Source: Methylopila henanensis (lineage in GTDB: Bacteria > Pseudomonadota > Alphaproteobacteria > Rhizobiales > Methylopilaceae). Taken from it: a DNA stretch of 64,000 nt. Position 1 is the first letter of the stretch. Every line of letters starts with the position of its first letter. The notes beneath the pieces were generated by a model. That model searched no databases and was not told the DNA's origin. It saw nothing but the letters and a program-made list of their open reading frames with translations. Made by a program: the position numbers and the translations under genes. Shown here in pieces: positions 7,958-19,350 of the stretch. The stretch covers positions 62,001-126,000 of the forward strand of contig NZ_JBHUER010000013.1 of the NCBI RefSeq assembly GCF_042681025.1, read 5' to 3'.

Positions 7958-8893
7958 ATGCCGAAATCTCTCCTCGCCCTCTTTCTTGGCCTTCTCGTCG
8001 CGTTGTCCGGCGTCGCCTCGGCACAGGAGCTGCCGGGCGGCGTGGTGGAGCGCAACCAGACCGCGCCGAGCCCCGCGCTCGGGCGCGACCTCGTCTACAA
8101 TCTCTATCGCCCGGCGTTTCCGCCCCAGCACGGCGAGGCGTGGCCGACGCTCTACCTGCTCGAAGGGCGTCCGAGCGAGTCGGACTGGCTCGACATGGGC
8201 GGCATCGCGAGCCTGCTCGACCGCGCCATCGCCGAGGGGCGGATTCCCCCGATGCTCGTGGTGATGCCGGTCGCTCCCTACAGCTGGTATGTCGACAATC
8301 CCGACGCCGGCGGGCGCGGCCTGATGAAGACCGCGATCACGCGCGACCTGCGCGCGGCGCTGGAGGCGCGCTTCCCCGTGGCGGCCTGCCGCGAGGCGAG
8401 GGCGGTGGCGGGGCTCTCCATGGGCGGCTACGGCGCGCTGCTGTTCGGGCTCGACGAGCCGGACCTGTTCGCCTCCGCCATCAGCCTGTCCGGCGCCATA
8501 GCGCCGCCGATCGCGGAGAAGGACCGGGCGCGCGTGGTCCGCGCCGACCAGTTCTACGACGGCGCCTTCGGCGCGCCGCTCGAGCGCGAGCGCTTCAACG
8601 CGCTCACCGCGTTCGGCCGGCTCGACGCGCTGAAGGACCGGCTCGGGCCGAAGCCCGCGATCTATCTCGCCATCGGCGACCGCGACCGCGGCGGCCTGCT
8701 GCAGAGCACGACGCTGCTGCACAGCCGGCTGCTGCGCGCGGGCGTGGAGAGCACGCTCCGGATCGGCGCCGGCGCGCATGACTGGGAGACCTGGTCGCGC
8801 GACATGGACCAGGCGTTCGGGTGGCTCGGGCCCCGGCTCGACGCGAGCTGCGGCGCGGCCGTCGCAGCCCGCGAGGGCGTCTCGACGCGCTGA
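7958..8893 (+). CDS. Secreted esterase, alpha/beta hydrolase (esterase D/feruloyl esterase type), copy 1
   Basis: A 311-residue precursor with a signal peptide (residues 1-22, cleavage near SAQE). The fold is the PF00756 putative esterase. It shows TLYLLEGRPSESDWLD, the nucleophile elbow GLSMGGYG (Ser in the middle) and the C-terminal His in AHDWETW. An ATG at 7916 is in frame but would place 14 residues before the signal peptide, so 7958 is preferred. Several cysteines near the termini (AACRE, SCGAA) fit a periplasmic protein. It is closely related to the next gene and arose by tandem duplication. Confidence 0.85.
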   Translation: MPKSLLALFLGLLVALSGVASAQELPGGVVERNQTAPSPALGRDLVYNLYRPAFPPQHGEAWPTLYLLEGRPSESDWLDMGGIASLLDRAIAEGRIPPMLVVMPVAPYSWYVDNPDAGGRGLMKTAITRDLRAALEARFPVAACREARAVAGLSMGGYGALLFGLDEPDLFASAISLSGAIAPPIAEKDRARVVRADQFYDGAFGAPLERERFNALTAFGRLDALKDRLGPKPAIYLAIGDRDRGGLLQSTTLLHSRLLRAGVESTLRIGAGAHDWETWSRDMDQAFGWLGPRLDASCGAAVAAREGVSTR

Positions 8894-9015
8894 CCCGCGG
8901 CGGTGCGCGCCGGCGCGGGGCATGCCGGAGCTGCGCGTCCGGGGCGCACCCCGCGCACAGGTTTTGGGCGTGACGCGCGAGGGGGCGCGGGCCTAATCTC
9001 CAGGCGAAAACGAAG

Positions 9016-9036
9016 GACGCCGCGCGCGGCGGCGTC
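9016..9036. repeat. Hairpin between the two esterase genes
   Basis: Perfect 8-base arms GACGCCGC and GCGGCGTC with a 5-base loop, 17 bases before the second esterase start. No T tract follows, so it is more likely an RNA-stability or spacing element than a terminator. Confidence 0.4.
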
Positions 9037-9052
9037 GTCCCGGAGCGTCGCC

Positions 9053-10033
9053 ATGGCGTCTTGGCGTGTCCTCTGCCTGATTGCGGCCGCGGCGTTCGCC
9101 GCCCCCGCCGCCGCCTCTCCCGCCGTCGGCGTCGTCGAACGCGACCTGACGGCGCCGAGTCCCGCGCTCGGCAAGCCGATCCGCTACAGCCTCTACCGCC
9201 CCGCGGCGCCGCCTGCGCGCGGCGAGCGCTGGCCGGTGCTCTATCTGCTCCATGGCGGCGGACCGGGCGAGGCGGACTGGCTCGACGCCGGCGGCCTCGC
9301 GGCGACCATGGACCGCGCCATCGCCGAGGGGCGGATGCCGCCGACCGTGGTGGTGATGCCCTACGCCGGCAACAGCTGGTACGTCGACAATCCCGACGCG
9401 CAGGGCGAAGGGACGATGGAGACCGCGCTGACGCGCGACCTCGTCGCCGCGGTCGACGCGCGGCTGCCCACCGCGAACTGCCGTCAGGCGCGGGCGGTGG
9501 CGGGGCTCTCCATGGGCGGCTACGGCGCGCTGCTGTTCGCCTTCGACAAGCCGACCCGCTACGGCTTCGCCATCAGCCTGTCCGGCTCGATCGCGCAGCC
9601 GCTCGGGCCGCAGATGACGACGCGGCTGAAGCGGGCCAGGACCTTCTACGACGGCGCCTTCGGAACGCCGTTCAAGCGCGCGCGGTTCAACGCCTGGAAC
9701 CTGTTCCCGAAGGCGCAGAAGCTGGCGCTGAGGCGCTACAAGCCGGCGGTCTATCTCAACGCCGGCGACAAGGACCCCGGCGGGATCGTGCAGGGGACGA
9801 CCGAGATGCATCTCGCGCTGCTGCGCTCGCAGGTGCCGAGCAAGCTGACGATCGTGTCGGGGGAGCACGACTGGGCGCTGTGGCGCCGGGAGCTCGGGCC
9901 GGCGCTCGACTGGCTCGGACCGCAGCTCGATCCGACCTGCGGCGCGGCGGTGGCCGGCGCGCCCTCCGCGCCCGCCCGTCACGCGGCCGTCGACGGGACG
10001 ACGGACGGCGAGGCGGACGCGGCGTCGCGCTGA
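9053..10033 (+). CDS. Secreted esterase, alpha/beta hydrolase, copy 2
   Basis: A 326-residue precursor. The signal peptide is residues 1-21 (ending PAAAS). It follows the first esterase motif for motif: ERDLTAPSPALG, VLYLLHGG, the oxyanion region, the elbow GLSMGGYG and His in EHDWALW. In this copy the oxyanion-hole position reads LLHGGGPG, the canonical HGG form, whereas copy 1 reads LLEGRPS. Copy 1 may therefore differ in activity. The C-terminus carries an extra Ala/Asp-rich tail after the last Cys. Both proteins are expected in the periplasm. The natural ester substrate is unknown. Confidence 0.85.
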   Translation: MASWRVLCLIAAAAFAAPAAASPAVGVVERDLTAPSPALGKPIRYSLYRPAAPPARGERWPVLYLLHGGGPGEADWLDAGGLAATMDRAIAEGRMPPTVVVMPYAGNSWYVDNPDAQGEGTMETALTRDLVAAVDARLPTANCRQARAVAGLSMGGYGALLFAFDKPTRYGFAISLSGSIAQPLGPQMTTRLKRARTFYDGAFGTPFKRARFNAWNLFPKAQKLALRRYKPAVYLNAGDKDPGGIVQGTTEMHLALLRSQVPSKLTIVSGEHDWALWRRELGPALDWLGPQLDPTCGAAVAGAPSAPARHAAVDGTTDGEADAASR

Positions 10034-10045
10034 GCGCGCACCCAC

Positions 10046-10077
10046 GAAAACGCCGGTGAAGCGGGGGCTTCACCGGC
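10046..10077 (-). terminator. Rho-independent terminator for the helicase gene
   Basis: Perfect 10-base arms GCCGGTGAAG and CTTCACCGGC with a 6-base loop (10052-10077). Read on the minus strand the stem is followed by GTTTTCG, a short T tract. A second, larger palindrome (arms at 10100-10110 and 10133-10143, 11 bases each) lies between this and the helicase stop. Confidence 0.65.
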
Positions 10078-10161
10078 GGCGTTCACGCGGAACATGAGCT
10101 TCGGTCCCGCCGCGCGGCCTCAAGGGCCGTGAGCGGGACCGAAGGAGGCTTGGCTGTCGGA

Positions 10162-11631
10162 TCAGCCCTGGCGGCGTTCGCCGCTGGGGGCTCCCCCGCC
10201 GCCGCGACGGCGGCGGTTGGGACGGCCGCCGGACGGCTTCATGAAGCCGACCGAGGCCATGTCGCCGCTGGGGCCGCCGCCCGAGCCCTGACGGGCGGAG
10301 TCCGCGCGGGCGCCGTGATGGCCCTGACCGTGGCCATGGCTGCGGCGGCCCTGCTCGGAGCGGCCGGCGTCGCCATGACCGCGGCCCGGCTGCTGGCGCT
10401 GGCCGGCGCCCTGCGCGGGACGCTGGCTCTGCGGACGGCCCTGGCGCGGCGGCCGCGCCTTCTGCGACGCGGCGCCGTCGCCCTCGGGCTCGGCCTTGCC
10501 GGCCTCGGAGCGGCGGTCGGTCGCCGGGATCGATTGCTTGATGAGACGCTCGATGTCGCGCAGGTACATGCGCTCGTCATTGGCGACGAGCGAGACCGCG
10601 AGCCCGGCGGCCCCGGCGCGCGCTGTGCGGCCGATGCGGTGGACGTAGGATTCCGGCACGTTCGGGATGTCGTGGTTCACCACATGCGTGACGCCGTCGA
10701 CGTCGATGCCGCGTGCGGCGATGTCGGTCGCGATCAGCGTCTTGATGTGGCCGGTCTTGAACGAGCCGAGCGCCCGCTCGCGCTGGGCCTGGCTCTTGTT
10801 GCCGTGAATCGCCGCGGACGCGATGCCGGCTTCCTCGAGCTGGCGCACGACCTTGTCGGCGCCGTGCTTGGTGCGGGTGAACACCAGGGCGCGGCCGACG
10901 TCGGGGCTGCGCAGAACCTCGGCGAGGATAGCCTTCTTGCCGCTCTGCTCGACGAAGATGACCTTCTGCTCCACCCGGTCGGCGGTCTTGGCGACAGGCG
11001 TCACCTGAACCATGGCCGGATCGGTCAGCATGGCGTCGGCCAGATCCTTGATCGTCTTCGGCATGGTGGCCGAGAAGAACATCGTCTGCCGGCGATGCGG
11101 CAGCATCGGCAGGATGCGGCGGATCGAGTGGATGAAGCCGAGGTCCAGCATCTGGTCGGCCTCGTCGAGCACGAAGAACTCGACCTGGTCGAGCCGCAGC
11201 ATCTTGCCGTCGATGTGGTCGAGCAGGCGGCCGGGGGTCGCGACCAGGATGTCGACGCCGTTTGAGAGCTTGCGCACCTGCGGGCCGGCGGCGACGCCGC
11301 CGAAGACGACGGCGATCGAGAGCTTCAGGTTCTTGGCGTAGGAGCGGAACGAATCCGCGATCTGGCTGGCGAGCTCGCGGGTCGGCGACAGCACCAGCAC
11401 GCGGCAGCCGCGGCGCGGCGCCATGCGCGGGTTGGCGATCAGCTTCTCGATGATCGGCAGCGCGAAGGCCGCGGTCTTGCCGGTGCCGGTCTGGGCGATG
11501 CCCATGAGGTCGCGGCCGGCGAGCAGCGACGGGATCGCCTGCGCCTGGATGGGGGTGGGGGTTTCGTAGCCGTCGGCCGCGAGCGCCTTGAGGATGGGCT
11601 CCGAGAGGCCGAGGTCGGTGAATTTGGTCAA
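10162..11631 (-). CDS. DEAD-box ATP-dependent RNA helicase
   Basis: A 489-residue protein from the proposed TTG start. Motifs in order are the Q motif (PTPIQAQAI), I AQTGTGKT, Ia PTRELASQ, GG, TPGRL, II DEAD, III SAT, IV region VFTRTK, V DIAARGIDVDGV and VI HRIGRTARAG. After the core comes a long disordered tail of about 120 residues rich in Gln, Gly, Arg and His, ending in a basic RRRRGGGGAPSGERRQG. This is a RhlE-like helicase acting on RNA during ribosome assembly or cold adaptation. An in-frame GTG at 11778 would add 49 odd His/Arg-rich residues without a ribosome-binding site. The TTG at 11631 has GGAAG upstream and gives the family-typical start TKFTDLGL. Confidence 0.9.
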   Translation of the reverse strand: MTKFTDLGLSEPILKALAADGYETPTPIQAQAIPSLLAGRDLMGIAQTGTGKTAAFALPIIEKLIANPRMAPRRGCRVLVLSPTRELASQIADSFRSYAKNLKLSIAVVFGGVAAGPQVRKLSNGVDILVATPGRLLDHIDGKMLRLDQVEFFVLDEADQMLDLGFIHSIRRILPMLPHRRQTMFFSATMPKTIKDLADAMLTDPAMVQVTPVAKTADRVEQKVIFVEQSGKKAILAEVLRSPDVGRALVFTRTKHGADKVVRQLEEAGIASAAIHGNKSQAQRERALGSFKTGHIKTLIATDIAARGIDVDGVTHVVNHDIPNVPESYVHRIGRTARAGAAGLAVSLVANDERMYLRDIERLIKQSIPATDRRSEAGKAEPEGDGAASQKARPPRQGRPQSQRPAQGAGQRQQPGRGHGDAGRSEQGRRSHGHGQGHHGARADSARQGSGGGPSGDMASVGFMKPSGGRPNRRRRGGGGAPSGERRQG

Positions 11632-11819
11632 GTCTTGGATCTTCCGTGCAGCCGTGCGACCGCGCAGAGCCTGACGGCGCGCGGCGACGGCGGGTGCGTT
11701 GAGACGCGCCCCGCGTGATCTGGGCTGTCGATGGTGTTCGTGGGCGTCCGGCAGGTTCGGGCGAGGGGCCCGACTCACGCGGCCTGGACGCGAGGGATCG
11801 CATCGTGTGCGATGCGCCT

Positions 11820-11848
11820 TATGTGCATGTGCGAAGAGCGGAAGTCAA
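11820..11848 (-). promoter_or_regulatory. Possible promoter of the helicase gene
   Basis: On the minus strand TTGACT (11848-11843) is followed after 17 bases by CACATA (11825-11820). The -35 is good and the -10 is poor. Transcription from here would give a leader of about 180 bases before the TTG start at 11631, as is common for cold-responsive helicase genes. Confidence 0.35.
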
Positions 11849-11889
11849 GTTTCGAACGAAAGCGCGGGCGAAAGCCGCGCGGGGCTGCT

Positions 11890-12198
11890 TCAGTCATCGC
11901 TTTCGAAATAGGAGAGCACATCGCGCTGCCCCTGCAGCACAGTGATCACACGTAATATGTCGCCCTCGTAACAAAAAAAGATGACGTAGCCTTTGAAGGC
12001 GTAGCTTCGTAAGTCGTCGGCCAGCTCCGGACGCGATGCGCCGATCGTGCCCGGCAACGCAGCGAGATCATCGCATTTCTCCTGCAGCCGGCGGACGAAA
12101 CTACGCGCGGTGGTGGCGCTTCCGCTTTCGTTGGCGATGTATCCAAGGATGTTGCTTAAGTCCCGCCGAGCCGCAGCGCTAAAGCGGGCGCGCGCCAC
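11890..12198 (-). CDS. parE: ParE-type toxin
   Basis: A 102-residue RelE/ParE-superfamily toxin. It shows ARFSAAARRDLSNILGYIA at the N-terminus, the helix ATTARSFVRRLQEKCDDLAALP, then GASRPEL and the beta segments RSYAFKGYVIFFCY and ILRVITVLQGQRD. ParE toxins poison DNA gyrase. The GTG start at 12198 lies one base past the parD stop codon, so the toxin is translated right after its antitoxin. The frame is open further upstream to 12240, but that would add non-family residues inside parD. Confidence 0.85.
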   Translation of the reverse strand: MARARFSAAARRDLSNILGYIANESGSATTARSFVRRLQEKCDDLAALPGTIGASRPELADDLRSYAFKGYVIFFCYEGDILRVITVLQGQRDVLSYFESDD

Positions 12199-12199
12199 C

Positions 12200-12445
12200 C
12201 TAGAAGCCGGCTTTCGCCAGTTCCGCCGCTTTAGCGTCAAGCGCCGCCGCCACCTCGTTCGAGGAGAAGTCGCCGCCCTCGGCGATCGAGTCCTCGATCG
12301 TGGCTTTCAGCTTGGCGAGCTTCGCCTCCCGCTCCTCGACCAGCCGCAGACCCTCGCGCACCACCTCGCTCGCGGAGCCATAGCGGCCCTGCGCCACGAC
12401 CGAGGCGACGAACTCTTCCCACCGGGCGCCTACAGAGACGTTCAA
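12200..12445 (-). CDS. parD: ParD-type antitoxin
   Basis: An 81-residue antitoxin. The N-terminal ribbon-helix-helix is NVSVGARWEEFVASVV followed by GRYGSASEVVREGLRLVEERE, the hallmark of ParD/CopG-like proteins. The acidic C-terminal half wraps the toxin. The proposed start is TTG at 12445, with GGGAG seven bases upstream. It gives exactly the family N-terminus. A perfect inverted repeat upstream (12478-12505) is the likely operator for autoregulation. Confidence 0.87.
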   Translation of the reverse strand: MNVSVGARWEEFVASVVAQGRYGSASEVVREGLRLVEEREAKLAKLKATIEDSIAEGGDFSSNEVAAALDAKAAELAKAGF

Positions 12446-12477
12446 GGGCGATCTCCCGCTTTTGATCAACGGGCAGA

Positions 12478-12505
12478 ATAACATGAATTGCGCCATTCAT
12501 GTTAT
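12478..12505. promoter_or_regulatory. Palindromic operator candidate of parDE
   Basis: Perfect 10-base arms ATAACATGAA (12478-12487) and TTCATGTTAT (12496-12505) with an 8-base centre. It is strikingly AT-rich for this genome. It sits 32 bases before the parD start and 12 bases after the pgi stop. Ribbon-helix-helix antitoxins bind such palindromes over their own promoter. Binding is inferred. Confidence 0.7.
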
Positions 12506-12517
12506 CGGCCGTCGTCC

Positions 12518-14152
12518 TCAGCCTCGCAGCTTCTGCAGATGGGCCACCAGCCCGCGGGTCGATGCGTCGAGGTTTTCGGCGCCGGCCTCGCCCTTGACGA
12601 TCGGGATCAGCCGGTTCGCGAGCTCCTTGCCGAGCTCCACGCCCCACTGGTCGAACGAGTTGATCCCCCAGATCGCGCCTTGCGTGAACACCTTGTGCTC
12701 GTAGAGCGCGATCAGGCGGCCGAGCGTGCGCGGGTCGAGGGTGCGGTAGGCGAGCGTGCATGTGGGCCGCCCGCCGGGAAAGGTCTTGTGCGGGCTAAGC
12801 GCGGCGATCTCATCCTCGTTCCTGCCGGCTGTCCGGAGGATGGCGGCGGCCTCCTCGGTGGTGCGGCCGGTCATGAAGGCTTCGCCCTGGGCGAGCCCGT
12901 TCGCGATCAGCATGGCGTGCTGGTCGCCCACATGCTCGTGGGGAACGGCGCCGAGCAGGATGTCGGTCGGAACCACGTTCGTCCCCTGATGCAGGAGCTG
13001 GTAGAAGGCGTGCTGGCCGTTGGTGCCGGGTTCGCCCCACACGATCGGTCCGGTCTTGCGCTTAACCGGCGCTCCGTCGAGCGTCACCGACTTGCCGTTC
13101 GACTCCATGTCGAGCTGCTGGAGATAGGCCGGGAAGCGGGCGAGCCGCTGGTCGTAGGGCAGCACGGCGTGGGTGTCGTAGCCGCAGACGTTGCGGTGCC
13201 AGATCCCGATCAGGCCCATCAGCGCGGGGATGTTCTCCTCGAGCGGGGCGGTCCGGAAATGCTCGTCGATCTCGCGGGCGCCGCCGAGGAAGGCCTCGTA
13301 GTTCTTCGGGCCGATCAGGATCATCAGCGACAGGCCGATCGCGGACCAGATCGAGTACCGGCCGCCGACCCAGTCCCAGAAGCGGAACATGCGCTCCGCG
13401 CTCACGCCGAAGGCCTCGACCGCCTCCACATTGGTGGAGATGGCGGCGAAATGGGCTCCGACGGCGGCCTCGCCCAGCCCGCCGACCAGCCAGCGCCGGG
13501 CCGCGCCGGCGTTCGCCATGGTCTCTTGGGTGGTGAAGGTCTTGGAGGCGACGAGGAACAGCGTGCGGGTGGGGTCGAGCCCGCGCAGCGTATCGTTGAT
13601 GTGCGCGCCGTCGACATTCGAGACGAAGTGGCCGCGCAGGCCCTTCTGGACGTAGGGCGCGAGCGCGAGCGCCGCCATCGCCGGGCCGAGGTCGGAGCCG
13701 CCGATGCCGATGTTCACGACGTCGGTGAAGCGTTCGCCGGTCGCCCCCAGCAGCGCGCCGGAGCGGACGCCGTCGGCGAAGCGGGCGGCCCTGGCGCGCT
13801 CGGCGCGCACCTCCGGCATAACGTCCTCACCGTCGACGCGGATGACGGCGTCGGCGTCCGCCCGGAGCGCCGTGTGCAGCACGGCGCGATCCTCGGTGAC
13901 GTTGATCTTCTCGCCCGCGAACATGGCGTCGCGCCGGCCCTCGACGTCGGCCGCGCGCGCGAGCGCCGCCAGCAGCTCGATCGTCTCCGGCGTCACATGG
14001 GTCTTGGAGTAGTCGAACAGCAGGTCGTCGAGCGTGACGGAGAAGCGCGCGAACCGCTGGGGATCGTTCTCGAACAGCGTCCTCAGGGACATGGCCTCGG
14101 TCTCGCGCCGGTGCTCGGCGAGGCGTTCGAACAGGACGTCGGTCGAGGTCAT
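12518..14152 (-). CDS. pgi: Glucose-6-phosphate isomerase
   Basis: A 544-residue enzyme that interconverts glucose-6-phosphate and fructose-6-phosphate. Signature segments are NIGIGGSDLGPAM, SKTFTTQETM, VGGRYSIWSAIGL, LQQLDMESNGKSV, GEPGTNGQHAFYQLLHQG and, near the end, INSFDQWGVELGK with the catalytic Lys. The ATG at 14152 has GGAG eleven bases upstream and gives the usual length. Upstream in-frame codons to 14245 are not part of the family. It lies 101 bases after edd on the same strand and probably shares the sugar-phosphate transcript. Confidence 0.96.
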   Translation of the reverse strand: MTSTDVLFERLAEHRRETEAMSLRTLFENDPQRFARFSVTLDDLLFDYSKTHVTPETIELLAALARAADVEGRRDAMFAGEKINVTEDRAVLHTALRADADAVIRVDGEDVMPEVRAERARAARFADGVRSGALLGATGERFTDVVNIGIGGSDLGPAMAALALAPYVQKGLRGHFVSNVDGAHINDTLRGLDPTRTLFLVASKTFTTQETMANAGAARRWLVGGLGEAAVGAHFAAISTNVEAVEAFGVSAERMFRFWDWVGGRYSIWSAIGLSLMILIGPKNYEAFLGGAREIDEHFRTAPLEENIPALMGLIGIWHRNVCGYDTHAVLPYDQRLARFPAYLQQLDMESNGKSVTLDGAPVKRKTGPIVWGEPGTNGQHAFYQLLHQGTNVVPTDILLGAVPHEHVGDQHAMLIANGLAQGEAFMTGRTTEEAAAILRTAGRNEDEIAALSPHKTFPGGRPTCTLAYRTLDPRTLGRLIALYEHKVFTQGAIWGINSFDQWGVELGKELANRLIPIVKGEAGAENLDASTRGLVAHLQKLRG

Positions 14153-14253
14153 GGCGACAAAATCTCCGGACGCTGCGCTCTGCGCGCAGGAACGCGGGCG
14201 GAAGATACCGTTCCGCGGCGGCTTGGCCATCGCGGAAACGCTCACGCTGCGGA

Positions 14254-16062
<1,809 letters not shown>

Positions 16063-16116
16063 GAGGACCTCCTGAATTGAGCGCCGCCGGTTTATCGAGC
16101 GCCGGGATTCTGTCCA

Positions 16117-16207
16117 GGCCTTGAGCCGGACCCTCAGCCCGTCGCGTCCCGATAAGCCGTCGCTGTTGTCGAAAACCCTCTGCGTTTCCGGGTCCCGGCT
16201 CAAGGCC
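16117..16207. repeat. Long inverted repeat between pgl and edd
   Basis: The 17-base sequence GGCCTTGAGCCGGACCC (16117-16133) reappears inverted at 16190-16207 with a single extra C in the arm. The centre is 56 bases. In RNA it would form a stable stem between the pgl and edd coding regions. No T tract follows on the transcribed strand, so it may act on mRNA stability or relative expression rather than as a terminator. Confidence 0.65.
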
Positions 16208-16225
16208 GGAACACGGCGCTTTCGT

Positions 16226-16932
<707 letters not shown>

Positions 16933-16936
<4 letters not shown>

Positions 16937-18414
16937 GACGGGTCCTCGTGCCAGGTGCGGCCGTCGCGTTCGATCAGGGCGACCGCGGCGGAGGGGCCCC
17001 AGGTGCCGGCGGTGTAGGACGCCGGCGGCTGGCCTAGCCGCGACCACGCCTCGAGGATCGGATCGGCCCACATCCAGGCCGCCTCCACCTCGTCGCGCCG
17101 CATGAACAGCGCCTGGCTGCCGCGGATGACGTCCATCAGCAGCCGCTCATAGGCGTCCGGGTTGCGCACCTTGAAGGTGTCGGCGAAGGACAGGTTCAGG
17201 GGCACCTCGCGGAACCTCAGCCCGCCGGGGCCGGGGTCCTTGATCATGAGGTAGAGCTTCACGCCCTCGTCCGGCTGCAGGCGGATGACGAGGCGGTTCG
17301 GCGCCAGGAAACCGCCGGCGGCCCCGAAGATCGACAGCGGCACCTCGCGGAACTGGATGACGATCTCGGAGACCTGGGTCGGCAGCCGCTTGCCGGTGCG
17401 GAGGTAGAACGGCACGCCGGCCCAGCGCCAGGTCTGCACCTCCGCCTTCAGCGCCACGAAGGTCTCGGTGTTGCTCGCGGCGCCGTCGCCGAGCTCCTCA
17501 ATGTAGCCGGGCACCGACTTGGCGTCGACGGCGCCGCCGCGGTACTGGCCGCGCACGGTCAGGGTCCGGACGGTCGCGTCGCCGATCGGCTTCAGCGCGC
17601 GCAGCACCTTCAGCTTCTCGTCGCGCAAGGAGTCCGCGTCGAGCTCGCCGGGCGGCTCCATCGCGACGAGGCAGAGAAGCTGCAGGATGTGGTTCTGCAC
17701 CATGTCGCGCAGCGCGCCGGAAGTGTCGTAGTAGCCGCCGCGGGCGCCGACGCCGATCTTCTCCGCGACGGTGATCTGCACGTGGTCCACATGGGCGGAA
17801 TCCCAGACCGGTTCGAACAGAACGTTGGCGAAGCGCAGCGCCAGCAGGTTCTGGACCGTCTCCTTCCCGAGATAATGGTCGATGCGGTAGATCTGGCTCT
17901 CGTCGAGCACGTCGCCGACGGCGGCGTTGATCTCCCGGGCCGACTCGAGGTCCTTGCCCAGCGGCTTCTCCAGCACGACGCGGGTCTTCGGCGTGATCAG
18001 GCTGTGGTCGCGCAGGTTGTGGACGATGGCGTCGAACAGGTCGGGCGAGGTCGCGAGGTAGAACGCCCGCACCCGGTCGAGTCCGTCCGCGAGCCTGTCC
18101 TTGAGGTCGCTCCAGCCCGCTTCGCCGGTCGCGTCGAGCGTGACGTAGTCGAGACGCGCGAGGAAGCGGGTCACCGCGGCCTTGTCGAGCTCCTCCGCCG
18201 ACACGAAGGTCTCGAGCGCCTCCTTAACCTCGGCCTTGAACGCCTTCTTGTCCATCTCCTTGCGGGAGACGCCGATGATCCGGGTCGGCTCGGTCATCTG
18301 GCCGTCGTGGTCGCGACGGAACAGCGCCGGGAACAGCTTGCGGTGCGCGAGGTCGCCCGTTCCGCCGAACACGACGAGGTCGAAGGGATCGACGGCTACG
18401 ATGCGGCTCGTCAT
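16933..18414 (-). CDS. zwf: Glucose-6-phosphate 1-dehydrogenase
   Basis: A 493-residue enzyme. The NADP-binding motif GGTGDLA is at 17-23 and the active-site segment RIDHYLGKETVQN starts at about residue 177, with the catalytic His further on in the SGALRDMVQNHILQ region. EKPLG at about 149 is also typical. It is the first gene of the zwf-pgl-edd-pgi run and feeds glucose-6-phosphate into the Entner-Doudoroff path. The 138-base gap upstream to the enoyl-CoA hydratase stop should hold its promoter, though no clear motif stands out. Confidence 0.97.
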
Positions 18415-18552
18415 CGGCGATGGGGCTCCTCGGGGAGGGGGCGGGACGCGTTTGTGCGGCTGCGAGATGATGGCGCGTCGGGGGGTGGTGTCAAATGCCC
18501 CGGCGTCATGCCGGCGGCGCGTGGGCCGCGAGGGTCGGGCCTCGAAGTCTCC

Positions 18553-19350
18553 TCACGGCCGCCAGGAGAACCGCGGCGCGCGCTTCTCGAGAAAGGCCGC
18601 GGCGCCCTCCTTGAGGTCCTCGCCCGAGAACCCGCCGCGCCACAGAAGGTCGAGCGCGTCGAGGTCGGGATCCGGCGCGGACAGGGCGTCGATGGCGCGC
18701 TTCGCGGCGACCAGCGAATAGCGCGAATTGGCGGCGAGGGGGGCTGCGAGCGCCGCGACCGCGCCGTCGAGTTCCGCCGGGGGCGTGACGCGGCCGATAA
18801 GCCCGATCGCCAGCGCCTCCTCCGCGCCGATCAGCTTGCCGGTGAAGATCAGCTCCTTGGCGCGCGCGGGCCCGACCGCGGCGACCAGCCGCCGGGTGCT
18901 CGCGACGGGATAGACGATGCCGAGCTTCGCGGGCGTCACGCCGAAGCGCGCCCCTTCCGCCGCGATCCGGATGTCGCAGGCGAGCGCGAGCTGGCAGCCG
19001 CCGCCGACGCAGGGGCCCTCGATTGCGGCGATGGTCGGCTGCGGGATCGCCGCCAGCGCCTCCTCGCCGTCGCGGACGGCGTCGGCGTAGGCGCGCCGCC
19101 GCGCCTCGTCGGCCGAGGCCAGCGCGACGAACTCCGCGATGTCGGCGCCGGCCGAGAACACGCCGCCCGCGCCGCGCACCACGACGACCGCGACGTCGGG
19201 ATCGGCGGCGAGCGCGGCCGCCGCGCGCGGCAGCGCGCGCCACGTCGCCTCATCGATCGCGTTCTTCTTCGCCGGCCGGTTCACCGCGAGCGTCGCCACG
19301 GCGCCGGTCTTCGTCACGGTCACGGTTTCGGGCGGCGCGGCGTCGGTCAT
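18553..19350 (-). CDS. Enoyl-CoA hydratase/isomerase family protein
   Basis: A 265-residue crotonase-fold protein. The oxyanion-hole segments are FSAGADIAEF (about 65-74) and EGPCVGGGCQLALACD (about 109-124). GVTPAKLGIVYP and the C-terminal KRAPRFSWRP agree. The usual catalytic Glu after the second oxyanion segment is not obvious (AKLGIVYPVASTRRL), so the true reaction (hydratase, isomerase or other crotonase) is open. The ATG at 19350 is preceded by CGAGGAGCC. The divergent neighbour is wrbA. Confidence 0.85.
   Translation of the reverse strand: MTDAAPPETVTVTKTGAVATLAVNRPAKKNAIDEATWRALPRAAAALAADPDVAVVVVRGAGGVFSAGADIAEFVALASADEARRRAYADAVRDGEEALAAIPQPTIAAIEGPCVGGGCQLALACDIRIAAEGARFGVTPAKLGIVYPVASTRRLVAAVGPARAKELIFTGKLIGAEEALAIGLIGRVTPPAELDGAVAALAAPLAANSRYSLVAAKRAIDALSAPDPDLDALDLLWRGGFSGEDLKEGAAAFLEKRAPRFSWRP

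Noticed and set aside
11632..11778. N-terminal extension of the DEAD-box helicase from a GTG
   Set aside because: No ribosome-binding site, odd His/Arg-rich residues, and the family N-terminus starts at the TTG.
16063..16203. Upstream in-frame extension of edd
   Set aside because: It crosses the inverted repeat, and the ATG at 16062 has a strong AGGAGG and gives the family start.
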